Source of the DNA: an uncultured Actinomycetes bacterium
GTDB lineage: Bacteria > Actinomycetota > Actinomycetes > Mycobacteriales > Nakamurellaceae
DNA: 64,000 bases
Direction of reading: 5' to 3'
Assembly (NCBI GenBank): GCA_937926105.1
Contig: CALANS010000139.1
Location: 55,654 to 119,653, forward strand
Below, one piece after another: positions 26,362 to 34,372 of this stretch (position 1 is its first letter; each line of letters begins with the position of its first letter). The notes beneath the pieces were generated by a model. That model was given only the letters and a program-made list of their open reading frames with translations, ran no database searches and was not told the origin of the DNA. A program made the translations under genes and the position numbers.

Positions 26362-27912
26362 ATGTCAGCTTTCGGATGGAAGCTCAAGGGTGATGGCCGG
26401 ACCATCCCGCCGGGAGAGGTCGTGGCCCCCGGCGAGCGGCTGAGCTGGCCACGGACCATCGGCCTGGGCGCGCAGCACGTGGTCGCCATGTTCGGTGCGA
26501 CCTTCGTCTTCCCGATCATCATGGGCCTGAACCCGCAGTACGCGGTGATGATGTCGGGCATCGCGACCATCATGTTCATGCTCATCGTGAACGGGAAGAT
26601 CCCGTCCTACCTGGGCACCTCGGCATCGTTCGTCGGCGCCGTCGCGGCGATCCGACTGCAGGGCCAGGGCGGCTCGTCCGATGTTCAGGGGCTGCTGGAC
26701 CCCAGCGGCGCCGTCACCGATAAGGGGAAGGCGGCGCTGACTGCCAACCCGAACCTGCTGGCCGACGCCCAGTTGCACGACGCCACCAACATCACCGGCG
26801 CAATCCTGATCGCCGGGCTCATCCTGCTGGCCGTCGGCATCATCGTGCACTTCGCCGGCGGCGGAGTCGTCTCCGCGGTGCTGCCGCCCGCCGTCACCGG
26901 CGCGGTCGTGATGCTCATCGGATTCAACCTGGCCCCCGTGGTCGCCAGTGCCTACTGGCCCAAGGACCAGTGGGTGGCGGTGCTCACCATGGTCTTCGTC
27001 ATCGTGATCGCCGTGGTGGCCAAGGGATTCTGGGGCCGGGTCGCCATTCTGCTGGGGCTGATCTTCGGCAGCGTGCTGTCCTGGATCTGGGACCTGGCCG
27101 ACGGGGGCAGCCGCATCGACTTCAGCTCGGTATCCAGCGCGGACTGGTTCGGCTTCCCGACCAACATCATGCAGCACGGCACCGGAGCAGACGCCCAGTA
27201 CATCGTGGGGGCGCTGGCCGGGCCGCACCTGCCGACATTTAACGCCGCCGCCATCCTGCTGGTGATCCCCGGCGTGGTCGCCCTCATTGCGGAGAACACC
27301 GGCCACGTGAAGGCGGTCGCCGAGATGACCGGCGACAACCTGGACCCCTACCTGGGTCGCGGCTTCATCGGTGACGGCTGGGGTACGGCCGTCGCCGGAT
27401 TCATCGGGGCCTCCCCGACCACCACGTACGCGGAGAACATCGGCGTGATGGCCGCCACCAAGGTGTATTCGACGGCCGCCTATTACGTGGCGGCGCTGGT
27501 GGCGATCCTGTTCGGGTTCTCGCCCAAGTTCGGCGCGCTGGTGTCCTCGATTCCGCCCGGGGTGCTCGGCGGCATCACGGTGATCCTGTACGGCATGATC
27601 GGCCTGTTGGGCGCCAAGATCTGGGTCGAGAACAAGGTGAACTTCGGGGCACCACAGAACCTGGTGCCGCTGTCTGCGGGTCTGATCATCGGCATCGGGA
27701 ATGTCTCGATCAAGTTCAGCGACAACTTCGAGATCTCCGGCATCGCGCTGGGCACCATCGTGGTGATCGTCATGTACCACGTGTGCCGGTGGTTCGCCCC
27801 GCACCTGCGGCGCGAGGACGGCGCCACCGGGTCGGCATTGTCGGTCGGCGATGTGGTGACGGAGAAGGGCACCGAGTCCCCCTGGCGCGACGAGGAGGCC
27901 AGCAACTCCTAG
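26362..27912 (+). CDS. NCS2-family nucleobase permease (uracil/xanthine type)
   Basis: Proton symporter of 516 residues with about 14 helices. The QH motif (GAQHVVAMFGATFVFPI) and the signature 'DNLDPYLGRGFIGDGWGT' plus 'TTTYAENIGVMAATKVYS' place it in NCS2 near UraA/RutG, whose 'TTYxENIG' box it shares. The neighbourhood (PucR, molybdenum hydroxylase) suggests xanthine or a related purine, but the motif alone would allow uracil. A loop insertion of about 60 residues (RLQGQGGSSDVQGLLDPSGA) separates helices 3 and 4. ATG 26362 is preceded by GGAGGGG; an upstream in-frame ATG at 26317 lacks such a site. Confidence 0.9.
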   Translation: MSAFGWKLKGDGRTIPPGEVVAPGERLSWPRTIGLGAQHVVAMFGATFVFPIIMGLNPQYAVMMSGIATIMFMLIVNGKIPSYLGTSASFVGAVAAIRLQGQGGSSDVQGLLDPSGAVTDKGKAALTANPNLLADAQLHDATNITGAILIAGLILLAVGIIVHFAGGGVVSAVLPPAVTGAVVMLIGFNLAPVVASAYWPKDQWVAVLTMVFVIVIAVVAKGFWGRVAILLGLIFGSVLSWIWDLADGGSRIDFSSVSSADWFGFPTNIMQHGTGADAQYIVGALAGPHLPTFNAAAILLVIPGVVALIAENTGHVKAVAEMTGDNLDPYLGRGFIGDGWGTAVAGFIGASPTTTYAENIGVMAATKVYSTAAYYVAALVAILFGFSPKFGALVSSIPPGVLGGITVILYGMIGLLGAKIWVENKVNFGAPQNLVPLSAGLIIGIGNVSIKFSDNFEISGIALGTIVVIVMYHVCRWFAPHLRREDGATGSALSVGDVVTEKGTESPWRDEEASNS

Positions 27913-27925
27913 CGCGCCCGCCGTC

Positions 27926-27971
27926 AGTCGGCTGCCCCAGAGTGCCAGTGCGCGCTCTGGGGCAGCCGACT
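27926..27971. repeat. Palindromic repeat, family P copy C (17-bp perfect arms)
   Basis: AGTCGGCTGCCCCAGAG and its exact reverse complement flank a 12-base loop, 14 bases after the permease stop. It could terminate the permease transcript. The arm GCGCGCTCTGGGGCAGCCGA resembles GCGCGTTCTGAGGCATTCGA of the intragenic copy at 21304-21355. Confidence 0.75.
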
Positions 27972-28087
27972 CTGCGACGCGGCTCGTGGGAGGTGACGGT
28001 GTAGGTGCGGAGCGCATAGCACTATTCACCACGCATCGGGGGTGGGGCTGGCAGGTCCTGTCCGTTCGGTGCCCTGGCACGGTGAGG

Positions 28088-28093
28088 CAGGAT
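28088..28093 (+). promoter_or_regulatory. -10 hexamer of a leaderless promoter (hydroxylase operon)
   Basis: CAGGAT lies six bases before ATG 28100, the spacing shared by other leaderless genes in this window. A weak purine stretch GAGG also lies between, so SD-led initiation is not excluded. Confidence 0.35.
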
Positions 28094-28099
28094 CGAGGC

Positions 28100-29011
28100 A
28101 TGAAACCAGCTCCGTTCGCTTGGCACGGGCCGACGTCGGTGGCCTCCGCCGTGGCGACCCTCGCCGAGCTGGTGGCCGGCGGCGCGCACGCCAAGGTGCT
28201 GGCCGGCGGGCAGTCGCTGGTGCCGGTGCTGGCGATGCGGCTGGCCGAACCGGATCACCTGGTCGACATCAACGGCATCGCCGAGCTGGACTACGTACGC
28301 GTGTCGGCCGGCGGTGACCACGCACCTGCGGGCGTGACGGTGGGCGCGTTGGCCCGGCACACCACGGTGTTGCAGCACGTCGAAGCGAACCGGGTGCAGC
28401 CACTGCTCGGGCAGGCGCTGAACCTGGTGGCACACGCGACGATCCGCAACCGGGGCACCACGGTCGGGTCGCTGGCGCATGCCGACCCGTCCGGCGAGAT
28501 GACGGCGGTGCTGGCGTTGACTTCGGGATCGGTGACGGCGGTGTCGGTGCGGGGCGAGCGGGTGATTCCGGCTGCCGAATTCTTCGTGGGGCCGTTGGAG
28601 TCGTCGCTGGCCGAGGACGAGCTGGCGGTGTCGGCATTCTTCCCGGCGGCACCGGCCGGATCGGGCACGGCGTTCGTCGAGATGGCCCGCCGGCACGGGG
28701 ATTACGCCCTGGCCGGGGTAGGTGCGATCGTGGCGCCGGGGGCCGCCGGTGACGGTTCCGTCGGTGGCGCGGCTGCCCCGGTGACGGTGCGCTGCGGGTT
28801 CTTGTCGGTCAGCGAGACTCCGCTGGTGCTGGACCTGACGCAGGCCTGGGCGGCCGGGCCGGACGCGACGATGGCGGCAGCTCGCGCGGCGATCGACCCG
28901 GGTGACGACATCCACGCGACCGCCGAGTACCGGCGGCACCTGGCCGGAGTGCTGACCGTGCGGGCGATCCGGCAGGCGTTGGATGCGATGGGGACGGAGG
29001 CCGCGGCATGA
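28100..29011 (+). CDS. Molybdenum hydroxylase FAD-binding subunit (CoxM/XdhB type)
   Basis: Medium subunit of 303 residues. The FAD-binding PCMH domain shows AKVLAGGQSLVPVLAMRLAE and the second flavin motif TIRNRGTTVGSLAHADPSGE, both diagnostic of the xanthine dehydrogenase/CO dehydrogenase medium chain. The C-terminal CO_deh_flav_C domain ends near 'AVRAIRQAL'. It passes electrons from the iron-sulfur subunit to FAD. It heads a co-directional operon with the iron-sulfur, molybdopterin and CoxG-like genes. Its stop overlaps an ATG (29008) that opens only a 34-codon frame running into a palindromic repeat. Confidence 0.9.
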   Translation: MKPAPFAWHGPTSVASAVATLAELVAGGAHAKVLAGGQSLVPVLAMRLAEPDHLVDINGIAELDYVRVSAGGDHAPAGVTVGALARHTTVLQHVEANRVQPLLGQALNLVAHATIRNRGTTVGSLAHADPSGEMTAVLALTSGSVTAVSVRGERVIPAAEFFVGPLESSLAEDELAVSAFFPAAPAGSGTAFVEMARRHGDYALAGVGAIVAPGAAGDGSVGGAAAPVTVRCGFLSVSETPLVLDLTQAWAAGPDATMAAARAAIDPGDDIHATAEYRRHLAGVLTVRAIRQALDAMGTEAAA

Positions 29012-29023
29012 CCGCGCTCGGCG

Positions 29024-29094
29024 AGGTTCGCGGATCTCCGGCGCAGTTTTCGGCCGATTCGCCAGCAAAACCGTGTTTGAGACCTGCGAACATC
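29024..29094. repeat. Imperfect palindromic repeat, family E copy 2
   Basis: About 71 bases between the FAD and iron-sulfur subunit genes, inverted relative to the copy at 3974-4046. On the minus strand its outer arms are GTTCGCAGGTCTC and GAGATCCGCGAAC (11 of 13 pairs), with an inner GGTTTT/AAAAC pairing. It spaces two genes that are normally overlapping or adjacent. Confidence 0.6.
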
Positions 29095-29108
29095 GAGGGG
29101 GTGACGGG

Positions 29109-29777
29109 GTGACGAGCGACCTGAGCATCGTCGCGCCGGCCCAGACCCGGCGCACCGTGACCGTGACGGTGAACGGGGTGCGGCGCTCCGCCGAGGTGGA
29201 GGTGCGTCGCACGCTGTCGGACTTCCTGCGGCACGACCTGGCGCTGACGGGCACTCACGTCGGCTGCGAGCACGGGGTGTGCGGTGCCTGCACCGTGCTG
29301 CTGGACGGGCTGCCGGTCCGGTCCTGCCTGCTGTTCGCCATCACCGCTCACGGGCACACCGTGACCACCGTTGAGGGCCTGGGCGAGCTGCGCCCAGACG
29401 GCAGCGTGCGGGTCTCCCCGGTCCAGCAGGCGTTCCGGGACTGCCACGCGCTGCAGTGCGGCTTTTGCACCCCGGGCATGATCACCACGATCACCGCCGG
29501 GTTGGCGGCGAATCCGCATCCGACGCCGCAGCAGGCTGTGGACATGATCTCCGGAAACCTATGCCGGTGCACCGGGTATCAGAACATCGTCGAGGCGGTG
29601 CTGCGGGCCGCGGAGCTGATGGAGGATCCGGACGCGCCGCTGCCCGACGAGGGCTTTACCGACGATCCGGGCGAGACCGACCGGGTGGGCGCGGGTTCTG
29701 CGGCGGGTGACGTCGCTGGTGTGGGCTCGGCCGGCGGCGTGAGCGCGGCGCGCCACACCCGCGGGGACAGGGGCTGA
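29109..29777 (+). CDS. Molybdenum hydroxylase [2Fe-2S] subunit (CoxS/XdhC type)
   Basis: Small subunit of 222 residues with two [2Fe-2S] clusters. The plant-ferredoxin-like N-domain holds GCEHGVCGACTVLLDG (three clustered cysteines plus CLLF downstream). The C-terminal helical domain holds CGFCTPGM and CRCTGYQN. The usual length is about 160; the extra 50 C-terminal residues are Gly/Ala/Asp-rich and unstructured. GTG 29109 is chosen because GAGGGGGT precedes it and the domain begins with TVTVTVNGVRRSAEVE; longer readings from 28983 run through the palindromic repeat. Confidence 0.9.
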   Translation: MTSDLSIVAPAQTRRTVTVTVNGVRRSAEVEVRRTLSDFLRHDLALTGTHVGCEHGVCGACTVLLDGLPVRSCLLFAITAHGHTVTTVEGLGELRPDGSVRVSPVQQAFRDCHALQCGFCTPGMITTITAGLAANPHPTPQQAVDMISGNLCRCTGYQNIVEAVLRAAELMEDPDAPLPDEGFTDDPGETDRVGAGSAAGDVAGVGSAGGVSAARHTRGDRG

Positions 29778-29781
29778 CGCG

Positions 29782-32253
29782 ATGCAGCGCTATGTCGGCG
29801 CACCGATCCGCCGCACCGAGGACGTTCGCCTGACCACCGGACGCGGCCGCTATGTCGACGACATCGCCGCCGGCGGACCGGTTCTGGAGGCCGCGTTCCT
29901 GCGCTCGCCGCACGCGAACGCCCGGATCACCGACATCGATATCGCCGATGCACTGGACGTTCCCGGGGTGCGGGCGATCTACCTGCACGAGGACCTTCCC
30001 GGCGCGGTCGGTGAGCCCCTTCCGGTGCTGATCCCGCACCCGGCGCTCACCGCGCCGCGCACCCCGAGCGCGCTGGCCGACGGCCGGGTCCATCACGTCG
30101 GGCAGACCATCGCAATGGTGGTCGCCGACGACCGGTACCTGGCCGAGGATGCCGCGGAACGGATTCGCGTCAGCTACGAGATCCTGCCTCCGGTGGCCGA
30201 TCTGACGATGGCGCGGGCGGCGCAGCGGCGCGCTCACGACGATGTTCCGGACAACGTGGCCGCGCACTTCGAGCACGAGGTCGGCGACGTCGCGGCCGGG
30301 TTCGCCGCGGCCAGCCACGTGATCGAGTTCAACGCGCATCCCGAGCGCAGCGCCTCCACCCCGCTCGAGGGCAAGGGCGTGTTTGCCCGCTGGGATGCGG
30401 ACGACTCCTCGCTACGCGTGTACACCTCCACCCAGGCGTCCACCTCGGTGCGGGCGGCCGTCGCGGCGAAACTGGGCCTCCCGCTGGTGAAGGTCGAGGT
30501 GATCGCCCCGGATGTGGGCGGCGGATTCGGGGTGAAGATCGCGCACCCGTGGCCCGAGGAGATCATGGTGCCGTTCGCCGCGATGCGGCTCGGCCAGCCG
30601 GTCCGATGGACTGAGGACCGCCGGGAGCACTTCATCTCGTCGGCGCATGAGCGCGGCCAGGACCACCACGTCAAGGTCGGTTTCGACGACGAGGGACGGG
30701 TTCTCGCGCTGGACGTGACGTTCTGGCACGACAACGGCGCGTTCACGCCGTACGGCATCATCGTGCCGATCATCACCTCGACCCAGCTGCTCGGCCCGTA
30801 CAAGCCCGGCGCCTACCGGGTGGAGTACTACTCGATGTACACCAACACGGTGCAGGTGACGCCGTACCGTGGCGCAGGCCGGCCGCAGGGCGTGTTCGTC
30901 ATGGAACGGGCGATGGACAAGATCGCGCAGGCGCTGGGCAAGGACCGCACGGCGGTGCGCGCGGCCAACTTCATCCAGCCGGACGAGTTCCCCTACGACC
31001 AGGGCATGATCTTCCAGGACGGTCGGCCACTGATCTACGACTCCGGCAACTACCCGGCCCAGCTGGCCATGCTCAAGGACATGATGGGGTGGGATGCGTT
31101 CGAGGAGGTCAGGGCCGAGGCGACATCCCGTGGCAAGCTGGCCGGCATCGGGCTGGCCTGCTACGTGGAGGGCACCGGGGTCGGTCCCTACGAGGGCGCG
31201 CACGTGCACGTGCAGACGGACGGAACCGTCGACGTGGCAACGGGGCTGACCTCGCAGGGCCAGGGCCACCAGACGATGCTGGCGCAGATCGTCGCCGACG
31301 AGCTGGGTGTGCCGTTCGAGAAGGTGCGCGTCGTGACCGGGGACACCAGGCGTTTCGGGTATGCCGTCGGCACCTTTGCCTCCCGCACCACGGTGATGTC
31401 CGGCTCGGCGGTGGCGCTGGCGGCGCGGGCGGCGCGGGCGAAGGCGTTGCGGGTGGCGGCGCACGCACTGGAGGCCAGCGAGGACGACCTGGAGATCGTC
31501 GACGGAGTGGTCCGGGTGAAGGGCAGCCCGGACTCGCATATCGACCTGGGAACCGTTGCGGTGCTGTCGAATCCGCTGCGGTATGCCTTCGATACGTCCG
31601 CTCAGGCGGCCACCCAGTTTGCCGGTACCGAGGATATGGACAAGCCGCCGGTCGCCGAGGACGACGAGCCGGGCCTGGAGGGCAAGGACTACTACTCGCC
31701 GATTCGCTCCACCTTCGCCTCCGGAATGCACGGCGCTATCGTCGAGGTCGACCCGGAGACCTTCGACATCCACGTGGCCAAGTACTTCGTGGTGCACGAC
31801 TGCGGCACCCTGATCAACCCGATGATCGTCGCCGGCCAGGTGCACGGCGGCGTCGCGCAGGGCATCGGCGGGGCGCTGTACGAGAAGATGGCTTACGACG
31901 AGAACGCGCAGCTGCAGAACGCCTCGTTCATGGACTTCCTGATGCCTTATGTCACCGAGATCCCGCAGAAGGAGCTCGGCGAGCTGGAGCTCGGCCATCA
32001 GGAGACCCCGTCTCCGCTGAATCCGTTGGGCGTCAAGGGCGCCGGCGAAGCGGGCGTCATTCCGGTCGCCGCGTTGATCGCCTCCGCCGTGGAGGACGCG
32101 GTGGGCTTTCCGATCGACACGATGCCGATCTCGCCCAACGATCTGTACGCGATGCGGTTGCGCGCCGACGCGGGCGAGTTGCCCCACGTGGCGAACGCAA
32201 CGGCCAAGCCGGCGCCCGCGGGCGCCCGGAGCCCCTCGGAGGTCGGTTCATGA
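29782..32253 (+). CDS. Molybdenum hydroxylase catalytic subunit (CoxL/XDH family)
   Basis: Large molybdopterin-cytosine-dinucleotide-type subunit of 823 residues. It begins IRRTEDVRLTTGRGRYVDD, as in CoxL. Cofactor contacts include 'GGGFGVKI' near 246, QGQGHQT near 492 and the catalytic glutamate in KGAGEAG near 756. The active-site loop reads PYRGAGRPQG (361-370) instead of the AYRCSFR loop of true CO dehydrogenase, so it should hydroxylate an N-heterocycle such as xanthine rather than oxidise CO. It overlaps the next gene by ATGA. With PucR and an NCS2 permease upstream, a purine or related heterocycle is the likely substrate. Confidence 0.9.
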   Translation: MQRYVGAPIRRTEDVRLTTGRGRYVDDIAAGGPVLEAAFLRSPHANARITDIDIADALDVPGVRAIYLHEDLPGAVGEPLPVLIPHPALTAPRTPSALADGRVHHVGQTIAMVVADDRYLAEDAAERIRVSYEILPPVADLTMARAAQRRAHDDVPDNVAAHFEHEVGDVAAGFAAASHVIEFNAHPERSASTPLEGKGVFARWDADDSSLRVYTSTQASTSVRAAVAAKLGLPLVKVEVIAPDVGGGFGVKIAHPWPEEIMVPFAAMRLGQPVRWTEDRREHFISSAHERGQDHHVKVGFDDEGRVLALDVTFWHDNGAFTPYGIIVPIITSTQLLGPYKPGAYRVEYYSMYTNTVQVTPYRGAGRPQGVFVMERAMDKIAQALGKDRTAVRAANFIQPDEFPYDQGMIFQDGRPLIYDSGNYPAQLAMLKDMMGWDAFEEVRAEATSRGKLAGIGLACYVEGTGVGPYEGAHVHVQTDGTVDVATGLTSQGQGHQTMLAQIVADELGVPFEKVRVVTGDTRRFGYAVGTFASRTTVMSGSAVALAARAARAKALRVAAHALEASEDDLEIVDGVVRVKGSPDSHIDLGTVAVLSNPLRYAFDTSAQAATQFAGTEDMDKPPVAEDDEPGLEGKDYYSPIRSTFASGMHGAIVEVDPETFDIHVAKYFVVHDCGTLINPMIVAGQVHGGVAQGIGGALYEKMAYDENAQLQNASFMDFLMPYVTEIPQKELGELELGHQETPSPLNPLGVKGAGEAGVIPVAALIASAVEDAVGFPIDTMPISPNDLYAMRLRADAGELPHVANATAKPAPAGARSPSEVGS

Positions 32254-32936
32254 AGATCAACGGCACCTCGGTGCTGCACGCCACTCCCGACAAGGTGTGG
32301 GCAGCGATCACCGATCCGGCCGTTCTGGCCGGCGTGATCCCTGGTTGTCAGGCGCTGAATCCGCTGGGGGAGAACCACTTCGGGCTCACCGTCAGCATGG
32401 GTGTGGCGGCGATCCGCGGCACGTACGCGGGTGAGGTGCGGTTGTACGATCTGACCGAGCCGACGTCGCTGACCATGCGGGCGGCCGGTGCGGGATCGCC
32501 GGGCACGGTGGACACCACCGTCGGAGTCACCCTGACCGACCTCGGCGACGGCACCACCCGGCTGGACTACGACGCGGACGCGGTGGTCGGTGGCATGGCC
32601 GGCGGGGTCGGGCAGCGCGTGCTCACCGGCGTTGCGAAAAAGACTGCGGGACTGTTCTTCTCGACCATCGACGACGTGCTCACCGGCAAGCGTGCGGTCA
32701 CGGCGGCTGCGCCGTCCGGCGGCGAGGCGCCCGCGCCGGCGGCGGCCGGCGCCGAGTCTGGTGCGGCGGGGGCGCCGGTTCAGGGCGGCGCGCAGCCGTT
32801 CGGTGCCACGCTGGCGGTCCCGCCGGCAGCGGCGGCTGGAGCGGGCCTAGGTCCCGTGGCGCTCGTGGCGGTCGGTGCGGCCGCCATGGCGATCGGGGTG
32901 CTGATCGGCGCCCGCATTGCCCGCTGCCCCGCCTGA
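32250..32936 (+). CDS. CoxG-like SRPBCC protein with C-terminal membrane anchor
   Basis: Protein of 228 residues. Residues 1-150 are a CoxG/SRPBCC domain (MKINGTSVLHATPDKVWAAI, 'DPAVLAGVIPGCQALNPLGE'). A linker rich in Ala/Gly/Pro follows, then one helix 'PVALVAVGAAAMAIGVLIGA' and a short basic end, matching CoxG proteins that tether the hydroxylase to the membrane. The start overlaps the catalytic subunit stop (ATGA). CoxG is best known from CO dehydrogenase clusters; here it accompanies a hydroxylase without the CO active-site loop. Confidence 0.85.
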   Translation: MKINGTSVLHATPDKVWAAITDPAVLAGVIPGCQALNPLGENHFGLTVSMGVAAIRGTYAGEVRLYDLTEPTSLTMRAAGAGSPGTVDTTVGVTLTDLGDGTTRLDYDADAVVGGMAGGVGQRVLTGVAKKTAGLFFSTIDDVLTGKRAVTAAAPSGGEAPAPAAAGAESGAAGAPVQGGAQPFGATLAVPPAAAAGAGLGPVALVAVGAAAMAIGVLIGARIARCPA

Positions 32937-33082
32937 CCGTGCCGGATTGATGTTCCCGCCCGAAACGTCGGCTCGGGAGTCGCAGAAGGACGTGGTGCCG
33001 CCGCTCGGACACCCCAGCGCACCGAGGCGCTCGAGTTGATCACAGTTCGATAACGGGTACTTCCCAGCCGCTCGCTCGTCCG

Positions 33083-33104
33083 CTTTACTCACAACTAAAT
33101 AAAG
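33083..33104 (+). promoter_or_regulatory. AT-rich dyad upstream of the ROK operon
   Basis: CTTTA and TAAAG close a 22-base segment (CTTTACTCACAACTAAATAA and the rest) about 45 bases before the ROK start. It is strikingly AT-rich in this genome, as ROK operators often are, and probably overlaps the promoter. Autoregulation is an inference. Confidence 0.45.
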
Positions 33105-33147
33105 TCCCGAACCACTGAATGGGCGGGACGTGTCGTGAGGAGCCCCG

Positions 33148-34368
33148 TTGCCCGCCCGCCCGTCACCGCCGCAGGACCCGATGATCCAGTCGGCCATCCT
33201 GGGCGTCCTGGGCACTCGCGGCGCCACCTCGAGGGCCGACCTCGCTCGACTACTGGACGTCAGCTCGGCGTCGATCACGCAGCTGTCGAAGATCCTGATT
33301 GCGCGCGGACTGGTCGCCGAGCTGGACACCACGCCATCCAACGGTGGCCGCCCGGCCCGGTTGCTGGGGTTGGTGCGATCCGCCGGTACCGCAGTCGGTG
33401 TCAAGGTGACCGCGGATCACTTGGCGGTGGTGCAAGTCGGCTTGGCCGGCACGATCGAATCGTCCGCGACGATCCCGTTCGCCTCTGGGCGGCCCGATGC
33501 GCTCGATCGGCTGACCCACCTGTTGCAGGACACGGTTGGTGCCCTGTCCGGACACCTGCTGGGCATCGGGGTGGGTATCCCGGGGTCGGTGGATTCCCGG
33601 CCGTCCGGCATCGTCGATGCTCCGACGCTGGGTTGGTCCGACGCCCGTGTCGGCCCGAGCCTCCGGGCCCGCCTGGGGCTTCCGGTGCTGGTGGAGAACG
33701 ACGTCAATGCGCTTGCGGTGGCCGACCGACTCTACGGCGCCGGCCGCGAGCACCGCTCGTACCTGGTGGTGACGATCGGTAGAGGCGTCGGATGCGGCGT
33801 CGTCATCGACGGAGTGGTGCATCGCGGGGCCAGCGGAGGCGCCGGCGAGATCGGGCACGTCGTCGTCGATCCGGAGGGGCCCGTCTGCGAATGCGGCTCA
33901 CGCGGCTGCCTGGAGACCTTGGTCGGTGACGACGCCCTGGTGCGGGCCGCGCGGGAGCGTGGGGCGATCGGTCCACGCGGCGGAGTTCGGCAACTCCGTT
34001 CGGCGGCACGGTCGGGCAACGCTGTCGCGCGCGGGGTCTATGCCGAGGCGGGGCGCGTGCTGGGCCGGGCGTTGGCCGGCGTCGTGCAGGTGCTCGATCC
34101 GGAAATCGTCGTGCTACTCGGTGAAGGCATTGCGGCATGGACGTTCTGGGAGCCCGACTTCGAGTTCGCGTTCCGGAGCAGCCTGATGCCCTCGCGGCGC
34201 GGAGTTCCATTCGTGGTGGAGCCGTGGTCCGACGAGAAATGGGCGCTCGGCGCCGCGGCCCTGGTGCTGTCCGCGCCGTTCGACATGGTCGGCGTCGGTG
34301 GGGATCAGGGCCGGCTGGTGCGTGCCCGGCTGGCGGGGCGTGCATCCGGCGCAGGCGCGGAGCAATAG
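33148..34368 (+). CDS. ROK-family transcriptional regulator
   Basis: Repressor of 406 residues. An N-terminal winged helix (TSRADLARLLDVSSASITQL) is followed by the ROK sugar-kinase-like domain with 'VGIGVGIPGSVDSR'-type phosphate loop, 'LVENDVNALAVADRLYG' and the zinc motif 'CECGSRGCLETL' (Cys-x-Cys-x4-Cys). TTG 33148 is chosen because TGAGGAG ends five bases upstream. It is the first gene of a six-gene operon for uptake and hydrolysis of a sugar and probably represses it, with the imported sugar or its phosphate as inducer. Confidence 0.9.
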   Translation: MPARPSPPQDPMIQSAILGVLGTRGATSRADLARLLDVSSASITQLSKILIARGLVAELDTTPSNGGRPARLLGLVRSAGTAVGVKVTADHLAVVQVGLAGTIESSATIPFASGRPDALDRLTHLLQDTVGALSGHLLGIGVGIPGSVDSRPSGIVDAPTLGWSDARVGPSLRARLGLPVLVENDVNALAVADRLYGAGREHRSYLVVTIGRGVGCGVVIDGVVHRGASGGAGEIGHVVVDPEGPVCECGSRGCLETLVGDDALVRAARERGAIGPRGGVRQLRSAARSGNAVARGVYAEAGRVLGRALAGVVQVLDPEIVVLLGEGIAAWTFWEPDFEFAFRSSLMPSRRGVPFVVEPWSDEKWALGAAALVLSAPFDMVGVGGDQGRLVRARLAGRASGAGAEQ

Positions 34369-34372
34369 CGCG

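Noticed and set aside
28100..32936. Calling the cluster a CO dehydrogenase (coxMSLG)
   Set aside because: The cysteine-containing AYRCSFR active-site loop is absent; the loop reads PYRGAGRPQG as in other molybdenum hydroxylases.
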